From assembly GCF_049310885.1 (NCBI RefSeq), contig NZ_JBMDYO010000009.1, positions 28,709-92,708 of the forward strand: a DNA stretch of 64,000 nucleotides. Reading direction: 5' to 3'. Each line of letters starts with the position of its first letter. Position 1 is the stretch's first letter. The notes under the pieces were generated by a model. The model was not told where the DNA came from and ran no database searches. It saw nothing but the letters and a program-made list of their open reading frames with translations. The translations under genes were made by a program, and so were the position numbers. Shown piece after piece: positions 24,301-33,640 of the stretch. This DNA is from CAYZJV01 sp049310885 (GTDB lineage Bacteria > Spirochaetota > Spirochaetia > Sphaerochaetales > Sphaerochaetaceae).

Positions 24301-24524
24301 GGGATAGTTTCTTCCCATCAAGGCAGGTCTTAGATTCGGTCACCGAAGTGCAACCCTCTACCGATGCTTTTGTTGAATATATCACCCCCGAATCGCAACA
24401 GGATTCGGCGTTAATCCGTATGAGGAAAGAGCAGGAACAACGATTGTTCAATCTGGCTCGTTTGCGGGAAATCATCCTTCCCTACCTCGATGCGATAGCT
24501 CCTTTGGAGGGATGGAAGCCCTAA
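21312..24524 (+). CDS. outer-membrane usher-like protein with TonB-like N-terminal anchor
   Basis: 1070 residues, larger than typical ushers (about 800-880). Order: a hydrophobic helix at about 8-30; a Pro/Glu/Val-rich linker about 33-115 (EPLVVEEPLPVEEPTE, APPPVQPQ) resembling TonB periplasmic spacers; an N-terminal usher domain; beta-barrel strands; and a plug-like segment at about 385-440 (SIVEVLINDKSVYRRELQAG, YQLRDFVFTQGANFARVVV), the clearest usher match. Many amphipathic strands (GSLDVTLASSYSNPLKWG) follow, then a C-terminal domain (FTDENGFFFISGITTGDYQF) and an acidic tail of about 120 residues. It should secrete and assemble subunits delivered by the chaperone. The helix is either an uncleaved inner-membrane anchor or a signal peptide. 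Confidence 0.8.
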   Translation: MMEAGKKRLISILVIMLVYMVGLLIVLSFCEFARPQVQAEPNVAPSPPAIQIATESPTPIFQEVQQPSKEIENPPPEPLVVEEPLPVEEPTENEIEPIVIDAPPPVQPQTQETLLPADEWAEPPVEEDPWADFYVAGEEDYSIFEDGTYYVPLIVNGEYLTDINVTFLQDQLLIDVLEFEAIVSDMLIESFRAQLFSTEETFFTLDYLNGMEIETWYDYQTFELYMNFPTWMMPTRVLSINRGSITRYGSYSMSGSEFLEPEPFSWFTNLSIYSLVDYAAADGWKFNPTSLFTMQSRNSFSVYDIGFDFSYTVHPGRAYNENTIEPWSNDFEDYLTWQGIQGFYDYKPKSLRFLFGNVNDYLGYSTDSIGIAIEKRYAYGDAQPKTHQYEYEVVVDEPSIVEVLINDKSVYRRELQAGIYQLRDFVFTQGANFARVVVEPIAAPERRQDFEFVVGFDSRLLSRGDTLYSASLSFPEKDIGKTIFRLDQQLGLTDEISTSYGLGLSTSAITLGLSNLFATRYGSLDVTLASSYSNPLKWGFKGSLGYRVSGDEDSPFGSLTISTGFTTDRYSTNMDIGVGATKANGHQFDSNLSFSGSIGEKLRYTLGGSLNWSTDETRPAWRITASSGIPLISRMSVSASVSLSATPGAPTPQVRGQVGLNYAFTPNLSISASTNLEDSSFASASWRPFGSTDDNIQFSFTGIQFDDPLDHQGSISYSHSGNAYGLSLRQQYSDGFERFSTSLSLNTAFAYAGGLFGITRSISDNFLLVKPGGALKGSDIAVTRTMTSEPAALPSLFGVGTYTGISTHTTNNVVVYGIGDSLMGSSESFIFDFLPRPRQGYAVRISSEPTFSLVGTLLRSPSAAYSRYTTDLARIMVDEEGNEELQLDETLYLFTDENGFFFISGITTGDYQFSIFLPGSAEDEPPIDVRFSISEEMDPDMPLVLVLENFVASEIAQSLEEEQFAEIMGEEIADPILSEDGYYWLDIVDVMDEITFWDSFFPSRQVLDSVTEVQPSTDAFVEYITPESQQDSALIRMRKEQEQRLFNLARLREIILPYLDAIAPLEGWKP

Positions 24525-24597
24525 AAACGGCAATCTCTCTATCTTTATCGATAGACTCTTGCTTGATATGAAGTGGATAAAGGATTACTATGTCCCT

Positions 24598-24930
24598 ATG
24601 CGCAGCGAACTGATCAATGAGATTTTCTCTGTAGAATCCGAAGCTGAGAAAATCGTCTCCGAAGCACAACTGAAAGGACGCGAACTAGTATCCGAAGCAC
24701 AAAAGCGGGGCGAAGAGGCCTTGCGTGAAGCTGTCGAGAAAGCCCGTACCGATCGAGATACTGCTATAACCCATGCACAACAAAAGGCTGAGGAAAGAAT
24801 TGCTGCACAGCGGGAAGCCTTAGAGCTATCAGATGTAGATAACAAGGAATTGATTACCCGCGCGGATACGATAGCTGATAGCATGGTCAAAGTGCTCTGT
24901 CGTACCACATTGGGAGATCCAGTGTCGTGA
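24598..24930 (+). CDS. V-type ATPase coiled-coil peripheral stalk subunit (H/G-like)
   Basis: 110 residues, almost entirely charged helix with heptad-like repeats of A/E/K/R (EAEKIVSEAQLKGRELVSEA). This is the form of the archaeal H / Thermus G stalk subunit that pairs with subunit E. It begins the ATPase operon, as in Thermus. The start is uncertain: ATG 24598 is 13 bases past AGGA, and an in-frame ATG at 24568 lacks a site. It overlaps subunit C by four bases (GTGA). Confidence 0.8.
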   Translation: MRSELINEIFSVESEAEKIVSEAQLKGRELVSEAQKRGEEALREAVEKARTDRDTAITHAQQKAEERIAAQREALELSDVDNKELITRADTIADSMVKVLCRTTLGDPVS

Positions 24931-26003
24931 GCTTGGTATCCTTGGACCGTTATGCCTTCATAAATGCCAAATTGCGTTCCCGTATCGGCTCTATGTTGGA
25001 AACTGCACAAATCGAGCAATTGATGAAATCGCAGACTTTGGAGGAATTACTCCATGCCTTGAGAGGTACGCCGTACGAACCACTACTGGAAATCTATGAT
25101 GAAAGTGGTGATGTACAACGTCTTGAGGCATGGTTGTTCGCTAGGAATGTCGCTCTCCATCAGGAAGTGGCGAAATTCATGAAAGGAATCCATGGGGAAG
25201 CCGTTCTTGCCATGACAAGGAAGCTTGAGGTGGAGAATCTTAAAGGTGTAATCAGACTCTGGTTCAGCAATACTGTTAAACATCAGAATATCGACTATCG
25301 TTTTGGATACCTCTATCAGGATGAGATTGTCTCTAGTGTGGATTGGACGCAAATTGTCAATGCTTCTGGATACGACGGGATACTGGAAGCTGTAGAGGGC
25401 TCTCCCTATGCCTCGGCGGTTTCCTCCTTCTCTCCTGAACAAGTGGCCCAGGAAGGTCTTTTTGGACTGGAAACGGCTTTGGACCGTACCTGGATTGGTG
25501 AGCTCCACCGCGTAGTCGCTCAATTACCTCCAAAAGACAGATCGTTGATCGAACAAGTACTCCATCGGGATGCAGATTTGAAAAATATTATCAACCTTGT
25601 ACGTTTCGGATGGATGTATCAACTGCCACAAGACCAATTACGGACACTTATGTTGGAGGGGAGTTCACTGGTAGAGACGAAGGAATTTGAAGCCTATTTG
25701 GAAACACCACCTTCTGCACGATCTCCTGAGAAATTGGTCGCAAAACGTTTCCCCGACCTATCCAAGCTGCTGCGTGATTCGGGAAAATCTACTCCCGAAG
25801 AGCAAACTAGGTTGGTTGAATGGTACCTGTTCTCCGTACGAAAACAATCATTCCATGCGATGTTGCAAGGGGATCCCTTCAATTTTGGAACTATACTCTC
25901 CTATTTTTTCCTAGAAGAGCGTCAGGATGCCATAATTCGTATATTGATCAATGGAATCCACTATGGTTGGGAATCCCAAGAGATTCGGGAGTTTGTCCTA
26001 TGA
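24927..26003 (+). CDS. atpC: V-type ATPase subunit C
   Basis: 358 residues, all-helical, of the AC39/C family that forms the funnel between the central stalk and the K ring. Recognised by RYAFINAKLRSRIGSML near the N-terminus, repeated helical blocks and position in the operon. GTG start in a GTGA overlap with the previous gene, behind GGGAG; its TGA overlaps the ATG of subunit I. Confidence 0.87.
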   Translation: MSLVSLDRYAFINAKLRSRIGSMLETAQIEQLMKSQTLEELLHALRGTPYEPLLEIYDESGDVQRLEAWLFARNVALHQEVAKFMKGIHGEAVLAMTRKLEVENLKGVIRLWFSNTVKHQNIDYRFGYLYQDEIVSSVDWTQIVNASGYDGILEAVEGSPYASAVSSFSPEQVAQEGLFGLETALDRTWIGELHRVVAQLPPKDRSLIEQVLHRDADLKNIINLVRFGWMYQLPQDQLRTLMLEGSSLVETKEFEAYLETPPSARSPEKLVAKRFPDLSKLLRDSGKSTPEEQTRLVEWYLFSVRKQSFHAMLQGDPFNFGTILSYFFLEERQDAIIRILINGIHYGWESQEIREFVL

Positions 26004-28006
26004 ATGTTTTTACTGTACCAATGAAACTGATGACTGCTGTGGTTCTCGATGAGGTTACTGAGGATGTTAAACGTGCACTGCTTAAACTGGGTGTGCTTGA
26101 CTTCATCAACGTATCCAGACTTGCCCCTGAGCAGGCTTCCCGTCTAGCCACATCGGCAGAAAAAGAGGATCCGGCCTCTTATGCTGACCTCCGAGGAAGG
26201 GTAGAGACCTTGTTCATGCAGGCCGCACTTCCAACTCCGGCTACCGAGAAGCTCGACCCAGACACCATGCGAACATTAGATATGGACCGCAGTAGACAAT
26301 TGGTAGAGAGCATTGTCAACAAAGTGGGTCAGATCAGGGAACAGCAAAAGCAATTGAGCCAAGCAAGGATCAGGACAGAAGAGCTTCTCAGATATGTTGC
26401 GGAGAAGCAATTGCAATATATCGATATTAGGATTGGTGTCCTTGGGAAGGGGAGTGCTGAACAAATCAAATCCAGGCTTGCGAACCAGGCCTCCGTTATT
26501 TTGCAACCGGATACGTGGAATGATATGATCTTACTTACCCTAAAGAGGGATCGACAGCAGATCGGGCCATTAATGGAATCCTTGCAATGGACAGAAAATC
26601 CCGACGGTACGCTACAGAAAAAGGCGCTTGTTCTGTTGGAGGAAAACCTACGAGTACAACTGCAGAAACTCGATGCGGCAAATGTGGAAATTAAGAACAC
26701 CATTACGGAAAAAGTACGAGAAGAGCGGGAAAACCTTGAACAGCTTTGGTGCGATCTTCGTCTGCACGAGTTGATGGGAGAGATAACCGAACACTTCAGC
26801 CATACCCGCAATACCACGATATTCTCCGGTTGGGTTCCTCAGGATACAGCATCCGAACTGGAACAGGCTATCCTCACTGCATCCCACGATGCCTGTGTAA
26901 TAGAGTGGATCGATGCACGCCAGATGCCTAGGGAAGAGATTCCCGTTGCAGTGGATGACATTCCTCTGTTGCGGCCATTCCAAAAGTTGGTTGATAACTA
27001 CAGTGTACCAGAATATGGGACCATCAACCCGACACCTTTCGTGGCGGTATCGTATCTGGTTATGTTTGCACTCATGTTCGCTGATGCAGGACAAGGACTG
27101 GTTATTCTTCTGTTGGGTCTATGGGGCGTACGCTATTACAAAAAGCATCCTGAAGTAAAACCCAAATTAATAACAGCTGACTTGAGCAGATTATTCATCT
27201 ATCTCGGTGGTGCTTCCATCGTTTCAGGAATCGTATTCGGATCGTATTTCGGATATCCTTGGTTCGAAGCCCTTTGGTTTGATTACCATGGAGCGGTGAT
27301 TGGACATGATGGCGGTGGTAGGGACGTCTATTCCATACTCGGGATCACCATTTGGTTCGGGATCGTGGTCATTGGGACAGGGCTGTTGCTGAATTGGATA
27401 AATTTGATCAGAAAAAAAGATTACTTCCACCTCTTGTTGGACAAGAATGGGCTCATTGGAGGATGGCTATTCGCCTGTGGAGTATATGCTGCATTTGCCT
27501 TTGTAGGTTCCGGTTATAAAACACTACCGGAAGGGTTGTTCCTTCCTATCGCTTTCTCTGTTCCCTTGGTAGTGTTGTTTTCCAAGGTGCCACTCCACCG
27601 GTATTTGGAGAAACGGGAAGGTCATCTGGTGCCTGAAAAATCGGTGGGGGCTATTATCCTCGACTCTCTATTGGAGTGGATAGTTGATGTCCTTGAGATA
27701 TTCTCCGGATTTCTTGCGAATACGCTCTCATTCATGCGGGTTGCAGGATTAGGTATCGCACACGTGAGCCTCATGAGTGCCTTTGCCCAGATGTCCGATC
27801 TTGCTGGAGGCACCTTAGCTGGAATCTTGATCATCATAGCAGGAAATGCCATGGTGATTGCCTTGGAGGGACTCTCGGCTGGTATTCAGGCCTTGCGTCT
27901 CAACTACTACGAATTCTTTACCAAGTATTTCACAGGCCGCGGCCTGTTGTACAACCCTGTCTCACTTCGTGCACACGCGGGAAGACAGATATTAAATCGC
28001 CCATAG
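26000..28006 (+). CDS. atpI: V-type ATPase subunit I (stator/ion channel)
   Basis: 668 residues from the ATG at 26000, in an ATGA overlap with subunit C; the open frame reaches 60 codons further back inside subunit C and is not used. The N-terminal about 330 residues are cytoplasmic with coiled coils (VREERENLEQLWCDL). The C-terminal half has about seven membrane helices from VSYLVMFALMFADAGQG onward. TLSFMRVAGLGIAHVSL carries the Arg expected in the ion half-channel. Confidence 0.93.
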   Translation: MNVFTVPMKLMTAVVLDEVTEDVKRALLKLGVLDFINVSRLAPEQASRLATSAEKEDPASYADLRGRVETLFMQAALPTPATEKLDPDTMRTLDMDRSRQLVESIVNKVGQIREQQKQLSQARIRTEELLRYVAEKQLQYIDIRIGVLGKGSAEQIKSRLANQASVILQPDTWNDMILLTLKRDRQQIGPLMESLQWTENPDGTLQKKALVLLEENLRVQLQKLDAANVEIKNTITEKVREERENLEQLWCDLRLHELMGEITEHFSHTRNTTIFSGWVPQDTASELEQAILTASHDACVIEWIDARQMPREEIPVAVDDIPLLRPFQKLVDNYSVPEYGTINPTPFVAVSYLVMFALMFADAGQGLVILLLGLWGVRYYKKHPEVKPKLITADLSRLFIYLGGASIVSGIVFGSYFGYPWFEALWFDYHGAVIGHDGGGRDVYSILGITIWFGIVVIGTGLLLNWINLIRKKDYFHLLLDKNGLIGGWLFACGVYAAFAFVGSGYKTLPEGLFLPIAFSVPLVVLFSKVPLHRYLEKREGHLVPEKSVGAIILDSLLEWIVDVLEIFSGFLANTLSFMRVAGLGIAHVSLMSAFAQMSDLAGGTLAGILIIIAGNAMVIALEGLSAGIQALRLNYYEFFTKYFTGRGLLYNPVSLRAHAGRQILNRP

Positions 28007-28022
28007 GCTAGGAGGGTTCATC

Positions 28023-28379
28023 GTGACCATGCAAACTTTCAGAAAACGTCTCGGACTGTCGTTATTTATCACGGTACTGTTGTTGGTTCTGTCGGCATTC
28101 ATTTTTACTCCATCGTTGTTCGCTGCGGAGACTACCGCTGAAGCAGCGCAGGAAAGTTCAACCGGAGATTTGATGTGGGTGGTGATTTCAGCCGCCATAG
28201 CATTCAGTTTCGGTGCCATGGCTGCCGGATTTGCGATATCCCATGTGGGTGCAGCGGCTATGGGAGCTATGAGTGAAAAACCAGAAATCGGTAGTCAAGC
28301 TCTCATATTCATCGCACTTGCTGAAGGATTGGTCGTTTTCGGATTCATTACAGCGCTGATGATCTTAGGTAAGATATAG
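28023..28379 (+). CDS. atpK: V-type ATPase subunit K (rotor ring)
   Basis: 118 residues, GTG start seven bases after GGAGG. A signal-peptide-like N-terminus (to about FTPSLFAAET) and an acidic stretch precede one hairpin of two membrane helices: the first with GAMAAGFAISHVGAAAMGAMSE, the second IALAEGLVVFGF with the ion-binding Glu. It is thus a two-helix subunit like Thermus L, not the four-helix form of Enterococcus. The residue after the Glu is Gly rather than Ser/Thr of Na+ rings, which leans towards protons, but this is only inference. Confidence 0.92.
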   Translation: MTMQTFRKRLGLSLFITVLLLVLSAFIFTPSLFAAETTAEAAQESSTGDLMWVVISAAIAFSFGAMAAGFAISHVGAAAMGAMSEKPEIGSQALIFIALAEGLVVFGFITALMILGKI

Positions 28380-28385
28380 GTAGTC

Positions 28386-28688
28386 ATGCGTTATTTTGTG
28401 ATTGGTGATGAAGATACCGTTCTCGGATTCTCTTTGGTTGGTACACGGGGTATGGTCGCACAGAATCGTGAAGAAGCCGCTGCGGCACTCCAGACAGCCT
28501 TGGAGAACCATGACTATGGAATAATTATCATCACCATGGATATTGCCGATATGATACGGGAGGAGGTCGATAGATATATGTTTTCTGAGACTTTTCCCCT
28601 TATTGTAGAGATTCCCAATAAAGCTACCGGTGGAGTCTCTCGTGATCTGAAGGCATTGGTAAACGAAGCAATAGGGGTATCTTTATGA
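28386..28688 (+). CDS. atpF: V-type ATPase subunit F
   Basis: 100 residues with the alpha/beta fold start MRYFVIGDEDTVLGFSLVG and IIIITMDIADMIREEVDRY, typical of the F subunit that sits on the rotor shaft with D. It follows K by six bases and overlaps E by four. Confidence 0.9.
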   Translation: MRYFVIGDEDTVLGFSLVGTRGMVAQNREEAAAALQTALENHDYGIIIITMDIADMIREEVDRYMFSETFPLIVEIPNKATGGVSRDLKALVNEAIGVSL

Positions 28689-29293
28689 GTGGCAGAAGCA
28701 GCGACCAATTATTCGATGGTATCTTGGAAGGGGCTCGGACCAAAGCTAAGACTATCATTGAACGTGCAATGCAGGATGCCGCAGCCGTACAAACTTCGTA
28801 TACAAAGAAGATTGCCGATGCAATCGCCCAGGAAGAGAAGGCTACAGAAAAGCGATTAGAGCAGATACGACGTCATGAGGAATCGACTATCAAGAACCTC
28901 CAGCGTCGCTACACAGTAGGAAGAAGTGAGAGGCTGAGAACCCTTGTACTCGATTCGGTAACCAAGAAGATGGAAGCTTTGAGGGATGATCCCTCCTATA
29001 GGCAAATACTCATCGCATGGATAGCCGAAGCCGCGGTAGGGTTGGACCGTGGTGAAGGATTGGTCTCTTGTTCTTTTAGGGAGACTATAGACGAAGAAAT
29101 GTTGCAGGAGGCTCGGGAAATCGTGAAAACGACGACCGGTAAGGATGTTGCCTTACAGCTTTCCAAGACTCCGCTAACAGGCCAAGGCGTGGAAGTTTCC
29201 ACGCTTGATGGCACCGTCGCTTACAACAACCAGGTAGCGACACGACTGCTCCGGAAGGAACGGGATCTCAAGGAATTGATGGAAGGTCGATAA
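28685..29293 (+). CDS. atpE: V-type ATPase subunit E (peripheral stalk)
   Basis: 202 residues: a long N-terminal charged helix (AKTIIERAMQDAAAV...EEKATEKRLEQIRRHEE) followed by a globular C-terminal domain with SKTPLTGQGVEVSTLDGTVAYNN. Pairs with the coiled-coil subunit at 24598 to form the stator stalk. Overlaps F (ATGA) and A (TAATG). Confidence 0.9.
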   Translation: MSGRSSDQLFDGILEGARTKAKTIIERAMQDAAAVQTSYTKKIADAIAQEEKATEKRLEQIRRHEESTIKNLQRRYTVGRSERLRTLVLDSVTKKMEALRDDPSYRQILIAWIAEAAVGLDRGEGLVSCSFRETIDEEMLQEAREIVKTTTGKDVALQLSKTPLTGQGVEVSTLDGTVAYNNQVATRLLRKERDLKELMEGR

Positions 29294-31083
29294 TGCCACA
29301 AAGGATAGTAGGTCAGGTCAAACGGGTAAATGGTCCGGTTATCACCATTAAAGGTATCACTGATGCCATGATGATGGAATTGGTCCAAGTCGGTGAGCAA
29401 CGTCTTGTGGGTGAGGTCGTCAAACTCGATGGACAGGAAGCGATTGTACAGGTTTATGAAGATGCTACCGGCATTGCTCCTCTGGATAATGTCTATGGAA
29501 CGGGAATGCCGCTCTCGGTCGAGTTGGGACCGGGGTTGATCGGTACTATCTATGATGGAATTCAACGTCCATTGGAGAGATTACGTCAACTTGGTGGTGA
29601 TACGATACAACGGGGACTGGAGAGTCCCTCTCTCGACCGAAAGAAGTTGTGGGATTACCGCTCCGAGGTAGCTGTCGGTGATACCGTTATGCCGGGTCAG
29701 ACTATTGGAATAGTTAGCGAGACCGAGAGAGTGGAGCACCACGTTTTAGTGCCTCCACAGTTATCGGGAAGTCCTCCCTATACTGTGGTGGAGGTAGAAA
29801 AACAGGGTTCTTTCACCGTGGAACATACTGTGTGTGTGGTGGAAAACCTGCAGAAGCAGAAAATCGGAATCCACATGATGCAAACCTGGCCAATCAGGAT
29901 TCCGAGACCGGTTTCCGATCGTAAGCCACTATCGATCCCACTGATAACAGGACAACGTGTCATTGATATGCTCTTTCCTGTTGCAAAAGGGGGCACGGTA
30001 GCTATCCCAGGGGGATTTGGTACAGGCAAGACCATGACACAACATGCGATCGCTCAGTGGTGTGATGCCGATATCATCGTATATATAGGGTGTGGAGAGC
30101 GGGGAAACGAAATGACTGACGTTCTGAGGGAATTCCCTCATCTTATTGACCCTAGGACAGGTCGATCCCTTATGGAACGTACGATCCTTATTGCGAACAC
30201 ATCAAATATGCCTGTATCTGCCAGAGAGGCAAGCATCTATACCGGTATAACCTTGGCAGAATACTATCGTGACCAAGGATACCATGTGGCTATCATGGCA
30301 GATTCCACCAGTCGTTGGGCGGAGGCTCTAAGAGAGCTTTCTGGGAGAATGGAAGAGATGCCGGCAGAGGAGGGTTTTCCAGCCTATTTACCCACGAGAA
30401 TAGCCGAATTCTATGAACGAGCGGGATATATGGAGACCTTGGATAAACGCGAGGGTTCAGTAAGTATCATAGGAGCTGTATCTCCTCCAGGAGGCGATTT
30501 TTCAGAGCCAGTCACCCAGCATACAAAACGGTTTGTCCGTTGTTTTTGGGGCCTAGATAGAGCTCTTGCTAGCGCAAGGCACTATCCTGCAATTAGCTGG
30601 CTGGATTCCTATTCTGAATATGTTGATGATGTGGCACCTTGGTGGGAGACTCAGGGAGAGTCCTCATGGAAAGAGAGCCGATCAGAAATTATGGAGCTCC
30701 TGCAGCGTGAGGTAAGACTGCAGCAAATAGTCAAGTTGGTCGGACCCGATGCTCTTCCCGATAGCCAGAACTTCATCCTGGAAGTCTGCAGTCTTTTCAA
30801 GACTGGATTTCTCCAGCAGAACGCATTTGATGAAATAGACCGCTATTCTACTGTGGCAAAGCAAATAAGAATGCTACAATTGATCCTTTCATATTGGCAT
30901 CTAGGTTCGGAGGCCATAGCCAAAGGTGTTACCATGGTGAAGCTGAGGAGAATGAAAGTTGTCCAGGAGATTGCCCGTATGCGCTTTACTGTGGAGAATG
31001 ATTCTGTAGAGGATCTCGATCGTGTTGCTGTACGATTAGAACGTTCCATGAGCCAGTTGGGAGGAATTTATGACGAGAGATAG
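29293..31083 (+). CDS. atpA: V-type ATPase catalytic subunit A
   Basis: 596 residues. The P-loop [17 protein letters not shown] (about residue 237) and [13 protein letters not shown] (catalytic Glu region) are intact, with [25 protein letters not shown] and [10 protein letters not shown]. Length and the non-homologous insert (about 100-190) fit V/A-type A subunits. The TAATG overlap with E and 14-bp overlap with B imply coupled translation. Confidence 0.97.
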   Translation: MPQRIVGQVKRVNGPVITIKGITDAMMMELVQVGEQRLVGEVVKLDGQEAIVQVYEDATGIAPLDNVYGTGMPLSVELGPGLIGTIYDGIQRPLERLRQLGGDTIQRGLESPSLDRKKLWDYRSEVAVGDTVMPGQTIGIVSETERVEHHVLVPPQLSGSPPYTVVEVEKQGSFTVEHTVCVVENLQKQKIGIHMMQTWPIRIPRPVSDRKPLSIPLITGQRVIDMLFPVAKGGTVAIPGGFGTGKTMTQHAIAQWCDADIIVYIGCGERGNEMTDVLREFPHLIDPRTGRSLMERTILIANTSNMPVSAREASIYTGITLAEYYRDQGYHVAIMADSTSRWAEALRELSGRMEEMPAEEGFPAYLPTRIAEFYERAGYMETLDKREGSVSIIGAVSPPGGDFSEPVTQHTKRFVRCFWGLDRALASARHYPAISWLDSYSEYVDDVAPWWETQGESSWKESRSEIMELLQREVRLQQIVKLVGPDALPDSQNFILEVCSLFKTGFLQQNAFDEIDRYSTVAKQIRMLQLILSYWHLGSEAIAKGVTMVKLRRMKVVQEIARMRFTVENDSVEDLDRVAVRLERSMSQLGGIYDER

Positions 31084-32485
31084 GCAACTTGGCACCTTGG
31101 ATCGTACCCTGCTCAGTGGAAGGGAATATGTTGGTGCGGCAAGGATAGATGGACCACTGGTGTTCATGCGCAAGACCCATCCCATTGGATATGGAGAACT
31201 GGTGGAATGTATCGATAGCCAAGGAAGACGAAGGACTGGCCAGGTTCTCGATACCAGTGACGACTCTGTCGTTGTACAACTTTTCGAAGGAACCAGCGGA
31301 CTCACGCTACCAGGAACAAGAATGCGTTTCATGGGAGAACCGCTAACCCTTCCCGTATCGGATCAGATGTTAGGTCGTGTACTCAATGGTTTGGGACATC
31401 CCCGCGATGGCGGTACTCTTCCGAGGGGGGAGGATGAATTGGATGTGAATGGATTACCTATAAATCCTACCGCACGGGAGTATCCTCGGGACTTCATTCA
31501 GACTGGAATCTCCGTGATCGATGGCCTTACCACACTGATTCAAGGCCAGAAATTACCTATTTTCAGTGGTAACGGACTGCCCCATAACCAATTGGCTGCA
31601 CAGATTGCTAGGCAAGCAAAGGTGCTTGCGAAGGAACAGGAATTCGCTATCGTGTTCGCCGCTATGGGTGTGAAGCACGATGTAGCCCGTTTTTTCATCG
31701 ATAGTTTCGAACAATCGGGAGTCTTGGAGAATGTCGCTTTGTTTCTCTCACTTGCCGACGATCCTTCTATAGAAAGGACGATTACACCACGCACTGCACT
31801 TACCTTGGCAGAGCATTTGGCCTTTACCAAAGGAATGCATGTATTGGTGATTATGACCGATATGACCAACTACTGTGAATCCTTGCGTGAGATATCGACA
31901 CTACGGGGCGAAATTCCCAGCAGGAAGGGATATCCCGGATACCTCTATTCCAATCTAGCCGAATTGTACGAACGATCGGGAAAGATCTTGGGCAGGGAAG
32001 GGTCCATAACCCAACTTCCTATCCTCACCATGCCTAATGACGATATAGGTCATCCGATACCCGATCTTACCGGCTATATCACCGAAGGGCAGATTGTTTT
32101 CGACCGGGAGATGTACGCAAGAGGAATGTACCCACCAGTAAATGGTCTGCCAAGTCTGAGTCGATTGATGAAGGATGGCATAGGAGAGGGAATGACGAGG
32201 AAAGACCATCCTCACCTGTCTAATCAGCTGTTTGCAACCTACAGCCATGTCAAGGATGTGAGGAATCTCGCATCGGTTATTGGAGAAGAGGAACTGACTG
32301 CTCTTGATCACCGTTATCTAGATTTCGGAAACATCTTTGAAAAGCAGTTCGTGAACCAGGATTTCCATGAGAACCGTAGTATCGATCAGACGCTTGACCT
32401 TGGTTGGAAAGCATTATCCGAATTACCTTCGGAGGAGCTGCAACGGGTAACCGATGAAGAGATCGCCGAATTCTACGGGAGATAG
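31070..32485 (+). CDS. atpB: V-type ATPase regulatory subunit B
   Basis: 471 residues. It lacks a Walker A Lys (the equivalent region reads [23 protein letters not shown]), as expected for the non-catalytic subunit. [42 protein letters not shown] matches the family closely. Forms the A3B3 headpiece with subunit A. Confidence 0.97.
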   Translation: MTRDRQLGTLDRTLLSGREYVGAARIDGPLVFMRKTHPIGYGELVECIDSQGRRRTGQVLDTSDDSVVVQLFEGTSGLTLPGTRMRFMGEPLTLPVSDQMLGRVLNGLGHPRDGGTLPRGEDELDVNGLPINPTAREYPRDFIQTGISVIDGLTTLIQGQKLPIFSGNGLPHNQLAAQIARQAKVLAKEQEFAIVFAAMGVKHDVARFFIDSFEQSGVLENVALFLSLADDPSIERTITPRTALTLAEHLAFTKGMHVLVIMTDMTNYCESLREISTLRGEIPSRKGYPGYLYSNLAELYERSGKILGREGSITQLPILTMPNDDIGHPIPDLTGYITEGQIVFDREMYARGMYPPVNGLPSLSRLMKDGIGEGMTRKDHPHLSNQLFATYSHVKDVRNLASVIGEEELTALDHRYLDFGNIFEKQFVNQDFHENRSIDQTLDLGWKALSELPSEELQRVTDEEIAEFYGR

Positions 32486-32488
32486 AGT

Positions 32489-33136
32489 ATGGCCCGAGCT
32501 ATCGCACCGACAAGAAGTAATCTACTCAAACTGAAGGATGAACTCAAGTTCGCTACCCTTGGTCATGAACTATTGGACCAGAAACGTTCTATCCTGATCG
32601 TTGAATTGCTCACGTTGGTAGACCAAGCAGTAGAGTATCAGGCTCGGGTGGATAAAGCACTTGCTTTGGCAAGCGATTCGATGCAACATACCGTTATGGA
32701 GATGGGACGTCTGCGGGTTGCCAATCTTTTTGGTGCGGTGACCATAGATTCTTCAATCGAACTATCTGACCGCAAGGTCATGGGAGTCCGTTTGCCGAGA
32801 GTCGAGACGAGTTTTGTGGAAAAAGGCCCCTATTTCAGCCCCGAAGGTACCACCTTGGCTGTTGAGGATACCTTAGAAGCCTATCGGGATGCATTAAAGC
32901 TGATGGGAAGATTGGCAGAACTGAAGGTTTCCATCATGAGATTGGCCAGAGAGGTGAAAAAGACGATCCGAAAGGTGAATGCCTTGGAGAAGATAGTGAT
33001 TCCTGAATTGGATGAAACCTTGGCATATACCAGGGGACGGATAGAAGAGGCTGAACGGGAGAGTTTTATGTTAATGAAACAGGTTAAGAAGCGTATGGAC
33101 CGGCAACGGGAAAAGGACGCGGAGGGTAGGGAATGA
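32489..33136 (+). CDS. atpD: V-type ATPase subunit D (central shaft)
   Basis: 215 residues forming two long antiparallel helices. The start IAPTRSNLLKLKDELKFATLGHELLDQKR and the later VRRVNALEKIVIPELDETL-type segment (here IRKVNALEKIVIP) identify the rotor shaft subunit. It starts three bases after B and overlaps the UspA gene by four. Confidence 0.96.
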   Translation: MARAIAPTRSNLLKLKDELKFATLGHELLDQKRSILIVELLTLVDQAVEYQARVDKALALASDSMQHTVMEMGRLRVANLFGAVTIDSSIELSDRKVMGVRLPRVETSFVEKGPYFSPEGTTLAVEDTLEAYRDALKLMGRLAELKVSIMRLAREVKKTIRKVNALEKIVIPELDETLAYTRGRIEEAERESFMLMKQVKKRMDRQREKDAEGRE

Positions 33137-33630
33137 CAGAGCCATTCAAACATATGCTAGTGTATCTTGATGGATCGGAGGACTCCGTTACCGCTGCTAT
33201 GGCAGCAATCGCCTTAGCAAAACGTCTTGATGCGAGCCTTACAGCTATGTACGTTGTGAATACCCGCGCTTTGCAAGACCTCGTGAAGGCAAGAATCTTC
33301 TTGGATATCGAAGAGCAGGAATATCGTCGGGATATTGAAGGCGATGCCCAACGCTATCTGAACCATGTGGAGAGGATGGGAAAGCAAAAGGGTGTCCCTG
33401 TCGTACCGATTAAGAAATCGGGTACTGTTCACACCGAAGTGCGATCCTATCTTCAGGATAACCACATTGATCTTCTAGTACTCGGAGGGATATCGGATAT
33501 CCATAGCCGACGTGATGAATTGTTGAGCGAAACAGATCGCATGATGAGGACTGCACCCTGTCCTGTACTGGTAGTGAAGGACAACGATACGGTTTGGGAT
33601 ATGTTCGAATCCCTACCAGATATGAACTAG
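33133..33630 (+). CDS. universal stress protein (UspA family)
   Basis: 165 residues: HMLVYLDGSEDSVTAAMAAIALAKRLDASLTAMYVV is the N-terminal Usp fold, and LLVLGGISDIHSRRDELLSETDRMMRTAPCPVLVVKD carries the region that binds ATP phosphates, though the usual G-x2-G-x9-G-S/T pattern is not clean (GGISDIHSRRD). Overlaps atpD by four bases, so it is made with the ATPase. Possibly links the pump to energy state; the link is inferred. Confidence 0.85.
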   Translation: MTEPFKHMLVYLDGSEDSVTAAMAAIALAKRLDASLTAMYVVNTRALQDLVKARIFLDIEEQEYRRDIEGDAQRYLNHVERMGKQKGVPVVPIKKSGTVHTEVRSYLQDNHIDLLVLGGISDIHSRRDELLSETDRMMRTAPCPVLVVKDNDTVWDMFESLPDMN

Positions 33631-33640
33631 GAGGCCGGAT

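Noticed and set aside
25820..25999. 60-codon extension of V-ATPase subunit I
   Set aside because: It lies inside subunit C; the ATGA overlap at 26000 is the typical operon start.
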